Shown here: positions 1-6,957 of the stretch, piece after piece | How positions within the stretch are numbered: position 1 is the stretch's first letter | Layout of the letters: each line of letters opens with the position of its first letter | DNA from: a virus | DNA: 24,236 nt | IMG/VR virus record: IMGVR_UViG_3300043436_000322 | Location: 1 to 24,236 of that record | Reading direction: 5' to 3' (one strand) | Program-made: the position numbers and the translations under genes | The notes under the pieces: generated by a model | Told to the model about the DNA's origin: nothing | Database searches by the model: none | The model's input: only the letters and a program-made list of their open reading frames with translations

Positions 1-294
1 TAGCTTGTTCAGATTCTGATACTTAGCTCCATTCTTAATGAAATCCTCACTATCAATACCTAGATGCCATGCCCAATGCCGGGAAGAAAAGCACTGTACT
101 ATTGTACCTCTTTCTCCTACCACAAATGCAGTAGCTATCCTGGTCTCATTACTATTCCAGTATCTACTAACTGCAGCAGCATCCCCTCCACCTGCTGTAT
201 GGTGCAGGTAAATCTGAGTTTTTTTACTATCCTCCTGGAAGTACTGCTTATCAGATAGGCGTACCTGTAATATCTTCGTTATGTCTAATTTCAT
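1..294 (-). CDS. N-acetylmuramoyl-L-alanine amidase, endolysin (partial, runs off left edge)
   Basis: Peptidoglycan-cleaving endolysin of the Amidase_2 / T7-lysozyme-like fold. The ATG at 294 opens 98 codons with no stop before the window edge, starting MKLDITKILQ. The family signature IYLHHTAGGG sits at residues 28-37, and its His pair supplies a zinc ligand. A central TAFVVGERGTIVQ strand pair and WAWHLG (residues 74-79), typical of the active-site core, follow. The remaining zinc ligands lie beyond the edge. The gene overlaps the holin by 44 nt, the usual holin-endolysin pairing. No signal peptide is visible, so release would depend on the holin. The start is chosen as the only ATG that precedes the conserved domain in frame. 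The family call is secure; substrate specificity is not visible. Confidence 0.88.
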   Translation of the reverse strand, partial: MKLDITKILQVRLSDKQYFQEDSKKTQIYLHHTAGGGDAAAVSRYWNSNETRIATAFVVGERGTIVQCFSSRHWAWHLGIDSEDFIKNGAKYQNLNKL

Positions 295-742
295 CTACCT
301 CTTTTTTAATCTCCTTAGCTCTCGCAAATAGGTTTTTCATAGCCTGCCACAGGTCTAATCCTTTCACTGCTTTGTAGTTTTCATTTATACTCATCACCTC
401 AATGGATACCAGGATTAAAGATAGCACCTTAGTGAGTAGTAACTGAACAGAAAAAAACTGCAATACTATGTTATTTAGTATGAAATGATCTATCATGTAG
501 AATAATACTACAGTTACCTCATATAATAGCATCTTACTAATGATAGCAGATAGGCCTCTGCTAGTTACAGGCACCTTATTCTTATAACTTTTCCATATAC
601 CAGTAACAGTATCTAATACAATAACGAATCCTACCAAAAATAACAGCCCAGATATCGGCATAAGGAATGCCCATAGCATAGCTATTAGCTTTACCCAGTT
701 AGCCTGCATGGTATTAAGAAGGATCGTTAGTTGTGTTTTCAT
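251..742 (-). CDS. Phage holin
   Basis: Inner-membrane pore former expected to time lysis and release the adjacent amidase. It has 163 residues. Hydrophobic stretches cover roughly residues 18-47 (two adjacent helices around MPISGLLFLVGFVIVLD), 70-90 and 98-115. A charged cytoplasmic tail ends in ARAKEIKKEVDEIRHNED. The central ENYKAVKGLDLWQAMKNL segment resembles the tail of Bacteroidota phage-holin-family proteins (the class often matched to holin family 4). It overlaps the upstream small membrane protein by 29 nt and the downstream amidase by 44 nt. That makes a compact lysis cassette. Function rests on membrane topology, family resemblance and location. Confidence 0.8.
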   Translation of the reverse strand: MKTQLTILLNTMQANWVKLIAMLWAFLMPISGLLFLVGFVIVLDTVTGIWKSYKNKVPVTSRGLSAIISKMLLYEVTVVLFYMIDHFILNNIVLQFFSVQLLLTKVLSLILVSIEVMSINENYKAVKGLDLWQAMKNLFARAKEIKKEVDEIRHNEDITGTPI

Positions 743-893
743 AGAATGTTACTGCTAGTTGGTAGGTTACGAATGTAAATAGTGCTAATCCTCCCATCAT
801 GATATAATGTGTATCACTCATCATCATGCTAATAGAGCAGGAGTAGATGCATAGATGGTAGAATATGGCTAGTATGTTAATGAAGTGCATCAT
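714..893 (-). CDS. Small two-helix membrane protein of the lysis cassette
   Basis: A 59-residue protein starting MMHFINILAIFYHLC. One hydrophobic segment covers about residues 3-20 and a second about 32-50 (GGLALFTFVTYQLAV), with a short polar tail. I start it at the ATG pair 893/890; a longer frame upstream would need a TTG at 914. It overlaps the end of the preceding 48-residue gene by 17 nt and the holin start by 29 nt. A tiny membrane protein directly before a holin could be an antiholin, a pinholin or a spanin-type partner. No lipobox or other diagnostic motif separates these options. Confidence 0.6.
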   Translation of the reverse strand: MMHFINILAIFYHLCIYSCSISMMMSDTHYIMMGGLALFTFVTYQLAVTFYENTTNDPS

Positions 894-1023
894 AGATAGG
901 CATGGTATTATCAATTAGTATTATCCCCTTATCCGTTTCAACGTGGAGCTGAGTATCACTAACCTGCTCAATAGGTCCAGTGATTGTATATTCTATTCCG
1001 TTGTATGTAAATGTATTAATCAT
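877..1023 (-). CDS. Small conserved-looking protein, unknown function
   Basis: A 48-codon gene encoding MINTFTYNGIEYTITGPIEQ and ending DNTMPIYDALH. Its beginning overlaps the end of the fibre gene by 8 nt, and its last codons overlap the next start by 17 nt. It therefore fills what would otherwise be a gap of more than 100 nt in a tightly packed operon. The sequence looks like a small all-beta protein with alternating hydrophobic residues, no membrane segment and no cysteine. Its place between tail fibre and lysis genes suggests a fibre-associated or lysis-associated role, but I do not recognise a family. Confidence 0.6.
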   Translation of the reverse strand: MINTFTYNGIEYTITGPIEQVSDTQLHVETDKGIILIDNTMPIYDALH

Positions 1024-1801
1024 ATATCTGTACTATTACTCTTCTATGTCCTAGATTATCAGGTGATGCAGTTGAATTTTGAACTGCAAAAATTAAATAA
1101 TAATTAATGGCAGGATTAAATGGCACTAACAGCATAGCACTGGAAGTTAAATCAGTAGAGGATGAAATAGCTGCACTAAAACAATTTAGATTTGTGCCAT
1201 CAAAATATATGTTTCTTTCAAATCTTTGGAACCATACGGATGTACTCATACCTCCTGCAGAACCTAGTGATGTAGCACCTGTTAAGCTGTTGGTAGTATT
1301 TATATATAATCTAGGAATTGAATTGGTAGAGCCTGCTGTTTTTGTTAGCAGATTTTTTATGTATATAGAATTGTTTGTAACTAATGTACCTGCAGGAATC
1401 AAAACGGATGCACTAATCTGAATAGCAGTACCTGTTAAATTTAAACCATTAACACTGGCTAATGTTCTAGGATTAGCACTAACAGATATATTCCCACTCC
1501 CTAGCAGTGAATTCCCGTTCACCGTCTTAATAGATGTACCTGATACTAGATTATCCTGCTTAGCATTCAATGCAGTATTTAGATCAGTTTGTGAGCTCAG
1601 TGTTCCTGTGATACCTCCCCATGCAGCAGCACTGGATACAGTCAAATCTCCGCTACCTAATACAGATGCTCCGTTAATGGTTTTAATGTTATCACCTGAT
1701 ACCAGTGTATCCTGCTTACCATTCCTTCCCTGATTAACAGCCTCACCGAATAGCTCAGCCATCTCATCAGGAGTATACGGATATTTGGTAGGCTTTATCA
1801 T
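1016..1801 (-). CDS. Tail fibre / receptor-binding-type protein with internal repeats
   Basis: A 261-residue probable fibre or appendage protein that would sit at the tail tip and contact the host surface. Residues about 29-57 and 85-113 are two copies of a unit of the form KQDxLVSGxxIKTxNGxSxLGSG, a repeat style common in the shafts of phage fibres. A DLNTALNAKQ linker separates them. The C-terminal half (residues about 118-261) is Ser/Thr/Asn-rich and aromatic, as expected of a beta-sandwich tip. There is no signal peptide. It overlaps the upstream gene by 4 nt (ATGA at the junction) and the next small gene by 8 nt. Fibre assignment rests on the repeats, composition and position before the lysis genes. 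Confidence 0.65.
   Translation of the reverse strand: MIKPTKYPYTPDEMAELFGEAVNQGRNGKQDTLVSGDNIKTINGASVLGSGDLTVSSAAAWGGITGTLSSQTDLNTALNAKQDNLVSGTSIKTVNGNSLLGSGNISVSANPRTLASVNGLNLTGTAIQISASVLIPAGTLVTNNSIYIKNLLTKTAGSTNSIPRLYINTTNSLTGATSLGSAGGMSTSVWFQRFERNIYFDGTNLNCFSAAISSSTDLTSSAMLLVPFNPAINYYLIFAVQNSTASPDNLGHRRVIVQIYD
1476..1717 (-). repeat. Diverged tandem repeat inside the fibre gene
   Basis: Two units of about 86-89 nt, at roughly 1629-1717 (first copy in the reading direction) and 1476-1561 (second copy). They are separated by about 67 nt and encode the two KQDxLVSG...LGSG shaft repeats. They are far more similar as protein than as DNA, so this is an old duplication kept by selection rather than a recent expansion. 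Confidence 0.7.
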
Positions 1802-2244
1802 ACAGTCAATGTATTAGATGTGAAAGTATATACTTCATCATCAACATTCACATTCAAAACACCATAGTATTCACCATTAGGCGGGAATTCCCATAGCTGA
1901 GTAATACCTGATACTACAGGTATATTAAATGATAGTGAACCATCCACATATAAATCTATATTAATATCTCTAGATTCTACTCCATCAGCTAATCTGAATG
2001 ATAGATACATAGTAGGAATAAATCCACCTACGCTATCCATATATATTAATGGCTCCTGATCTAATATAGTTACTTTCTCTCCATCAGTAGGCTCATTATC
2101 TGCATCCTGTGAACTTATATTAGTCTCTCCTGAGTAGCTATTAATCACTACAGTACCATAGCCTATCTCAGCTCCATTGACTGCAGCCATTCCGTATCCG
2201 CTTTCAGCATCATAGGGAGTACCCCATCCTATCTCATTTGCCAT
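1798..2244 (-). CDS. Virion protein with Gly-Tyr/Gly-Trp-rich N-terminus (tail fibre family)
   Basis: A 148-residue protein. The first 45 residues are a repetitive glycine-aromatic segment (NEIGWG, SGYGMAA, AEIGYG) ending in SYSGETNI. I recognise this layout from tail or fibre proteins of Bacteroidota phages. The rest (about 55-148) is a beta-rich domain with alternating hydrophobics, such as INIDLYVDGSLSFNI and YGVLNVNVDDEVYTF, consistent with an immunoglobulin-like fold. It lies between the head-completion gene and the fibre gene, overlapping the latter by 4 nt. The glycine-aromatic repeats could mediate oligomerisation. An exact role is not deducible from sequence. Confidence 0.55.
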   Translation of the reverse strand: MANEIGWGTPYDAESGYGMAAVNGAEIGYGTVVINSYSGETNISSQDADNEPTDGEKVTILDQEPLIYMDSVGGFIPTMYLSFRLADGVESRDINIDLYVDGSLSFNIPVVSGITQLWEFPPNGEYYGVLNVNVDDEVYTFTSNTLTV

Positions 2245-2298
2245 TGTTATTACTTAAGTAGGTTAGTAATTTCTTTATATTCGTTTGTTTTGGCTTTC

Positions 2299-3027
2299 TT
2301 ACAGCACCCATCCTATATTATAATTATTAGTATCCGGATACATATCCCCATTACTATTCTGATTATACTCTGGGAATAGGTTATTATTAAAGCACAGATA
2401 ATCTATCATCCTTTCAGTATAGTGCTGTGCTATTTGTCTCTGCTTATCTATTAGCATATCTAGCTCAGCCTTCTCAATGTTTACAGCATTCTCTGAGCTA
2501 TGCTTAAATATACCTTTGTTAGCTATTGTATACGCTGAGAATGGCAGGTATTCTACCATAGCCCAGTGTATCAAACATGGCTTAACATAGGTATTCAATA
2601 GTGTTCTATAGTTGGTAGTGATACTATCAGCAGTAACCTCAATAGTACCTCCTGTACCTGGACTGCTTACTGTGAGTATATCACCTACTTTATATCCTGT
2701 ACCCGGAGTAGATATAGTAAATGTTAATATAGCACCACCGGATGTACCTGTAATGTTAATAATACATCCACTCCCTGAGCCCCCTGTAGTATTATGAAAT
2801 CCACTAGAGTATCCTGTACCTCCTGTAATTAATGATGCAGCAGTAACATTCCCTGCATTAGTTAGGATATCAGTTTTAAGTTTGTTAAATAACCTTGTAC
2901 CTAAGTAGTTCTGCATATGGATATCCTGTGCTACCTTAATCCACTGGATGAAGTTATCAGTATCTACGTTACCATTGGTAGCAGTGAACTTTACAAGGTC
3001 CTGTCTTGTTATAAATAGTGCCTCCAT
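2299..3027 (-). CDS. Head-completion/adaptor protein (DUF6712-type) with an inserted beta-rich domain
   Basis: A 242-residue protein. Residues 1-57 (MEALFITRQDLVKFT, then AQDIHMQNYLGTRLF) and about 138-242 (YRTLLNTYVKPCLIHWAMVE to MYPDTN...GWVL) together look like the DUF6712 family of Bacteroidota phages. This is a helical protein encoded next to the portal and thought to act in head completion. Between the halves, residues about 58-136 are a Gly/Thr/Ser-rich segment with two GTGY motifs (ITGGTGYSSG; TPGTGYKVGD), typical of beta-rich decoration or repeat domains in virion proteins. The family core as I know it joins these helices by a short loop. Its start overlaps the portal stop by 1 nt. 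Family call good; function of the insert unknown. Confidence 0.65.
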   Translation of the reverse strand: MEALFITRQDLVKFTATNGNVDTDNFIQWIKVAQDIHMQNYLGTRLFNKLKTDILTNAGNVTAASLITGGTGYSSGFHNTTGGSGSGCIINITGTSGGAILTFTISTPGTGYKVGDILTVSSPGTGGTIEVTADSITTNYRTLLNTYVKPCLIHWAMVEYLPFSAYTIANKGIFKHSSENAVNIEKAELDMLIDKQRQIAQHYTERMIDYLCFNNNLFPEYNQNSNGDMYPDTNNYNIGWVL

Positions 3028-4889
3028 TATCCTTTATAGTTTGGGTGATGTCCATTGTTCGGCATATCAATAGGCGGAGTATTAGCATCTCCTGAGCCTG
3101 CAGGATTCGGCATGTAGCTCTTAGGTATAGATGCTACCTGCTCAGATGAACTCAATGCCTTATCAGGCCGATATGTACCATCAGTATTCTTCTTTAATCT
3201 ATAGAGCTGCTCAGTCCAGTAATGACCACAATTTACCCCTCCTTTGAACTTGAATAAATCATATGGCTCTCCTTTGTGGCCTAACTGCTCATTAACTCCT
3301 GATCTACTAGCAGCATCTATATCCTCTAATCTATATACTACTCCATTAGCAGTACGTCTCATCATCTGCTGGCAGAACTCTCTGCTGTTTCCTTTGTTGT
3401 ATCTTTCAGAGTATCTGTAACGTACCTTATATACACTCTTATCTAGGTAGCTAAATCCGTTAGGGTTGCTCTTAATGAATGAACTTAACTTTTCTAGGAT
3501 AGTCTCCTTAGGCTTAATCATTCGAGTAGCCCACTCTTCTGTAGTATCATTCTTATCTGAATACTCTCTCTCATCTACTAGCTCCCATTCATCATCATCA
3601 TTGTGCTCTCCTTCCAGGATATCTAGTACCTCATTCAATACCTCATCAGATACATCCTCTTTCTTTAGAGCTATGGGTGCAGGTTTCAATCCTACTAATG
3701 CTCTAATCTCATCAGCAGTCATGGATTCTAGTACCCTGTTAGCTACTAATGGGCTCATCATATTGATAGCATCCGTAACTTTTGTAGCCTCATCTGTGGT
3801 AGTTAGATCACCCTGTGCATCTAATGGGTTTAATGTCTCAAAATATAGCTTTAATGCTATGCCATTATAGGCTAGTATCTTATCAAATGCATCTAGCATT
3901 ACCTCCTGTAGCGGAGTAATTACCATATTATTGAATAATATAGCACTGTTTTTTAGCTCATCTGCATTAGCAGAGAAGCCTGTAGTGGTAGCTATCCCGA
4001 ATAATAGCGGAGATGTTACGTTATGTCCTATGAGAATCTTTCTAACGCATTCCTCAGATAGGTATTTATACAGTTCAGGAGCCTGCTCTACAGGCATATT
4101 CTCTATGGTTGCTGCAGTTTCTTTAGATGTATTGAATGATATTACTACCTTATCCCCTTGTGGACCGGTTAGCTTATTATTAATATCACTCTTAATCATC
4201 TGCTGCTGCTCCTCAGATGGCACCCCATTATTAAAGTTAATGATAGTAGATGGGGAGAAATTACTTTTAACCAGGTTAATCATATAATCACTAGTCTGTT
4301 CCTCTAGTACTGTATATGGAAGTGCCCCTTGATAGTCTGGATAGGCATAGTATTTCATCCCCACAGAATATGGCTTAACGAACATGATCTCTATCTCATC
4401 CTTAGATGTACCGAATGCAGCGTATCTTTCAGGAGTATACTTCTTAACTTCTGCCCAGTTATCTGAGTAGTAGTATCCCATTATCTCTCCATCCTCATTA
4501 CATTTCTCAGCTCTTAATAAATGCACTGGGATATGATGAGCCTTAGCTATCTTTTTGTGGTCCTTTGTGTATAGTACCTGGATCGCGAACTGCCCTAACA
4601 TCTTAAAGTCAAGAGCCATTTTACGGATATCATCCTTCTCTAGCATTGACATCATTTGGGCATACTCATTAGGCTTATTTTTAGCATCTAATGCTTTTAG
4701 CCCCTTCCCATAAATTAACCGGGAGATGTTATTAATTACGGCTGAATTTGTGGTAGAATTGATATACCTATCCAGTAACCACTGGAAGTGCATATTATCC
4801 TCACCATACTCTACCCAGTCATTCTTTTTACTCTCCTTAATTACAGGAGCCTCATAGGCTGCTAGGTTAATTACATGAATGTTATCCAT
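3027..4889 (-). CDS. Portal protein with C-terminal extension
   Basis: The dodecameric ring at the head vertex through which DNA enters and leaves. It has 620 residues. The N-terminal 400 carry portal-like features: a conserved WVEYGEDNMHFQWLLDRY opening, the helix-rich stretch around TSDYMINLVKSNFSPSTIIN, and LFGIATTTGFSANADELKN with the helix that lines the tunnel. After an acidic low-complexity linker (about 426-450) comes a separate domain (about 470-565) with REFCQQM, VNEQLGHKGEPYDLFKF and GGVNCGHYW. This resembles the C-H-containing end of Mu gpF-like minor head proteins, often a separate gene. A Pro/Asn/His-rich tail closes it. It starts 1 nt after the preceding stop. The portal call is strong; the fusion is inferred. 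Confidence 0.8.
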   Translation of the reverse strand: MDNIHVINLAAYEAPVIKESKKNDWVEYGEDNMHFQWLLDRYINSTTNSAVINNISRLIYGKGLKALDAKNKPNEYAQMMSMLEKDDIRKMALDFKMLGQFAIQVLYTKDHKKIAKAHHIPVHLLRAEKCNEDGEIMGYYYSDNWAEVKKYTPERYAAFGTSKDEIEIMFVKPYSVGMKYYAYPDYQGALPYTVLEEQTSDYMINLVKSNFSPSTIINFNNGVPSEEQQQMIKSDINNKLTGPQGDKVVISFNTSKETAATIENMPVEQAPELYKYLSEECVRKILIGHNVTSPLLFGIATTTGFSANADELKNSAILFNNMVITPLQEVMLDAFDKILAYNGIALKLYFETLNPLDAQGDLTTTDEATKVTDAINMMSPLVANRVLESMTADEIRALVGLKPAPIALKKEDVSDEVLNEVLDILEGEHNDDDEWELVDEREYSDKNDTTEEWATRMIKPKETILEKLSSFIKSNPNGFSYLDKSVYKVRYRYSERYNKGNSREFCQQMMRRTANGVVYRLEDIDAASRSGVNEQLGHKGEPYDLFKFKGGVNCGHYWTEQLYRLKKNTDGTYRPDKALSSSEQVASIPKSYMPNPAGSGDANTPPIDMPNNGHHPNYKG

Positions 4890-4890
4890 A

Positions 4891-5232
4891 TTAGTACATT
4901 AAAAATTCATTATCATTAGGCACGCTAAATGATTTGTATCTATTTTGATTAGGAGTATAATCTGCAGGTACCTGATCAGTACAGAATATCCTATCTCTAT
5001 ATAACTCCACATCATTACTATCAAATATCACTAACCTATAATAGTGCCCCTCCTCTAAATCAAAAGTACCTCCTATCTCTAAAAAGTATTGTAAAGGTAT
5101 ATTACTAGATACATTAACATTAACATCTATATTAGTAGATTCATCAGTTAATATCATATAGTCAGGAGTACCCCCTGCTCTAAGTATGCATCTAACAGTT
5201 TGTGCAGTTTTGATTGTAGTTAGAACTATCAT
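4891..5232 (-). CDS. Small virion-associated protein upstream of the portal, unknown function
   Basis: A 113-residue protein starting MIVLTTIKTAQTVRC. I chose the ATG at 5232. A longer frame to 5304 would begin with GTG and run straight through the intrinsic terminator at 5265-5298, so that extension would not be on the downstream transcript. The protein is beta-rich (YFLEIGGTFDLEEGHYYRLV, then ELYRDRIFCTDQ) and ends in a flexible SVPNDNEFLMY tail. The ELYRDRIFCTDQ-type segment is familiar from Bacteroidota phage structural regions, but no function is known to me. Its stop lies 1 nt before the portal start, so the two are probably coupled. Confidence 0.7.
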   Translation of the reverse strand: MIVLTTIKTAQTVRCILRAGGTPDYMILTDESTNIDVNVNVSSNIPLQYFLEIGGTFDLEEGHYYRLVIFDSNDVELYRDRIFCTDQVPADYTPNQNRYKSFSVPNDNEFLMY

Positions 5233-5264
5233 ATTATTATAACTCACATTCTTAAAATATGTTT

Positions 5265-5298
5265 CTAAAAAGAAAAGCCCCACCATATAGGCAGGGCT
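5265..5298 (-). terminator. Intrinsic (Rho-independent) terminator after the tail-tube gene
   Basis: On the minus strand a 9-bp stem AGCCCTGCC / GGTGGGGCT (two G-U wobbles) closes a 5-nt TATAT loop. It is followed at once by TTTCTTTTTAG, a U-rich run. It starts 25 nt past the stop of the tail-tube-like gene and ends 33 nt before the next ATG. It is the clearest terminator in the window. It would end the transcript carrying scaffold, capsid and tube, with readthrough or a new promoter supplying portal and downstream genes. Confidence 0.87.
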
Positions 5299-5322
5299 CT
5301 TCACGCTATGTAGGATTAGTTA

Positions 5323-5916
5323 TTAGGTAGTAACTAATGTAGGTGATCCTAACAAAGTCAATAAATCAGATTCAGAATTGCAGTCAAGGAAGTTAGCAGG
5401 TTTCTCTTCCATAGCTTCAAACGTAAGTTTGTAACCATTGAAATCACCATAAGCTATACCACTCTCAATGCTTCCTGCAGTTGCATCACATCCTCTGTAA
5501 AGACCAGCTAAAAAGAATTGGTTACCATTAGTACGTACAATTACGTGAGGACGGCCATAAGCTAAAATCTTAAATTGCTTGTGGAAAACTGGATCTTGTC
5601 TCTTTAACTCAGCAGTAATAGTCTGAGTAAAGAAAGTAGTACCATTATCACGAGATGTGTTAACAGTTGTGTTAAATCCGTTTTGTCCTTTTAACTCATA
5701 CTTGTATACGAATGAAGTTACTGCAGGTGCAATAGGATTCAAAGTAATACCAGTAATTTGATCTTCAAAACCTACAGTAGTATCATATACTACATCCCCA
5801 CCTAATGTAGATGGATCAGGATCATAGCTACCGAAGTTAATTAGGTATAGAGCCTGGATACCAGAGATGCTATCCTTACATTGCTCAAGTCTACCATTTG
5901 CGATTAAACATGACAT
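5323..5916 (-). CDS. Probable tail tube protein (structural)
   Basis: A 197-residue virion protein. It opens with MSCLIANGRLEQCKDSISG; this Cys-x-I-x-x-G-R-x-x-x-CKD start is a recurrent feature of a Bacteroidota phage structural family usually placed as tail tube or major tail protein. The body is beta-rich with short polar loops. It ends with a Gly-Asp-Phe-Asn-Gly-Tyr strand and FEAMEEKPANFLDC. It follows the major capsid gene after a 58-nt leader that holds a stable hairpin, and a strong terminator sits right after it, so it appears to be expressed with the capsid at high level. A minor capsid or decoration protein is the main alternative. Confidence 0.55.
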   Translation of the reverse strand: MSCLIANGRLEQCKDSISGIQALYLINFGSYDPDPSTLGGDVVYDTTVGFEDQITGITLNPIAPAVTSFVYKYELKGQNGFNTTVNTSRDNGTTFFTQTITAELKRQDPVFHKQFKILAYGRPHVIVRTNGNQFFLAGLYRGCDATAGSIESGIAYGDFNGYKLTFEAMEEKPANFLDCNSESDLLTLLGSPTLVTT

Positions 5917-5935
5917 ATCTTTATTGTTTTATATA

Positions 5936-5957
5936 GGGGAGCAGTTACCCACTCCCC
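5936..5957 (-). promoter_or_regulatory. Stable leader hairpin between capsid and tube genes
   Basis: On the minus strand GGGGAGTGG / CTGCTCCCC forms a 9-bp stem (one U-G and one G-U wobble near the top) around a GTAA loop, which fits the GNRA tetraloop class. The following 20 nt are TATATAAAAC-like rather than a U-run, so this is unlikely to be a full terminator. It sits 20 nt upstream of the tube ATG. A role in mRNA processing or stability, or in tuning the capsid-to-tube ratio, is possible but inferred. Confidence 0.55.
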
Positions 5958-5974
5958 ATGATTATTACTATATA

Positions 5975-6940
5975 TTAGTTAGCAGAGTTAACAATACCGT
6001 AAGTAACGATATTTTCTACAGCACCATACTGAGCACCACCAGCCATACGCATGATTACACGTACATTTTGACTACCGTCGATGTCAGACATATCCAAAAC
6101 TTTAACTTCATTCAAATCCGAAAGCACAGATGTGCCGAAGAATAGGTTATCAGTAGTAGTTGCGATAGCAGTGTTAGCAGCTAATCCTGGAGCCCAGAAT
6201 ATCTCTACTCCATCAATGCTCAAAGATCCGTTAGAATACCACTGAGTAGATTGGTTGTTAACACCAGTTCCTGGAGTAACAGCAGCAGATGCACCTGATA
6301 CAGTAGAGAATCCACCTAATGCACGTACATACGCTTTAGCGATGTTAGTAGATACATAGATTCTTAAGTTAGGATTACCATAAAGAGCTGCAGGAATTGC
6401 ATCTACAATTTTACCCAATTCTACTACTACGTTCAAAGCAGTTACAGTAGTACCAGTTACCTCCTGTGCAGCAGGTAATAATGGATCAGTAGATACGATA
6501 GTAGAGATACCATTGAATGAACCAGAAGTACCTGTAGCACCTGTCCAGAATGCTGTCTCAACGTTAGCAGCAACTTTATCAGATGCATGAGCAATTAAGA
6601 AATCAGCAAAAGACTTAGGTAAAGTTTTGAAGTTAGAGAATCCCATCTCAGCAGCTTGCCATGTAGAGAAGAAATCTTTTTTACATAACTCTAGATTCAC
6701 CTGAAGATCTTTGGTAGTTAATACACGCTCAGTTAATGTAACTGTAGATACATCAGAGAATGCACAAGTAGCATCCTTTAAGATAGCATCAGTAGCTACC
6801 TTTTGAATAACTTGTTTGTAGTGTACGTTAGGTAGTACAGTTACTCCACCATTCTCAATGGTAGGAGCAGATAATAAAGCCGCAGATACATATTTCCCTG
6901 CGAACTCACCAGCATAAGTAGTTGTAATTGAAGTTGCCAT
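5975..6940 (-). CDS. Major capsid protein (HK97-like)
   Basis: The main shell subunit, 321 residues. It begins MATSITTTYAGEFAGKYVSA and is Ala/Thr/Val-rich, with a central helix region (ELCKKDFFSTWQAAEMGFSN at about 84-103). A P-domain-like segment follows with LRIYVSTNIAKAYVRALGG, then a C-terminal run EVKVLDMSDIDGSQNVRVIM and GAQYGAVENIVTYG. These match the family of capsid proteins in Bacteroidota siphoviruses. The preceding gene is a Glu/Ala-rich scaffold and the protease lies just upstream, the expected maturation partners. An A-run leader directly before the ATG suggests efficient translation. No decoration insertion is evident. Confidence 0.85.
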   Translation of the reverse strand: MATSITTTYAGEFAGKYVSAALLSAPTIENGGVTVLPNVHYKQVIQKVATDAILKDATCAFSDVSTVTLTERVLTTKDLQVNLELCKKDFFSTWQAAEMGFSNFKTLPKSFADFLIAHASDKVAANVETAFWTGATGTSGSFNGISTIVSTDPLLPAAQEVTGTTVTALNVVVELGKIVDAIPAALYGNPNLRIYVSTNIAKAYVRALGGFSTVSGASAAVTPGTGVNNQSTQWYSNGSLSIDGVEIFWAPGLAANTAIATTTDNLFFGTSVLSDLNEVKVLDMSDIDGSQNVRVIMRMAGGAQYGAVENIVTYGIVNSAN

Positions 6941-6957
6941 TTTTTTTTATTTTAATT
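6941..6957 (-). promoter_or_regulatory. A-rich translation leader of the capsid gene
   Basis: The 17 nt between the scaffold stop and the capsid ATG are almost pure A/T on the minus strand. They include an unbroken run of eight A immediately before the ATG. Bacteroidota initiate mostly without Shine-Dalgarno pairing and favour such A-rich leaders for strong expression. No purine SD motif is present. Confidence 0.45.

Noticed and set aside
64-258. Plus-strand open frame of 64 codons opposite the amidase
   Set aside because: It lies antisense to a clear amidase reading frame, is Cys/Ser/Pro-rich with no family resemblance, and no other plus-strand gene is present.
894-914. Extended start (TTG at 914) of the small lysis-cassette membrane protein
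   Set aside because: A paired ATG at 893/890 is available, and the extension adds only a few residues inside another gene.
3466-4287. Two plus-strand open frames opposite the portal
   Set aside because: Low-complexity Ser/Leu-rich translations typical of antisense to an acidic, helical coding region; no start context and no neighbour on that strand.
5233-5304. N-terminal extension of the gene before the portal, starting at GTG 5304
   Set aside because: It would translate through the intrinsic terminator (5265-5298); an ATG at 5232 lies right after it and gives a better start.
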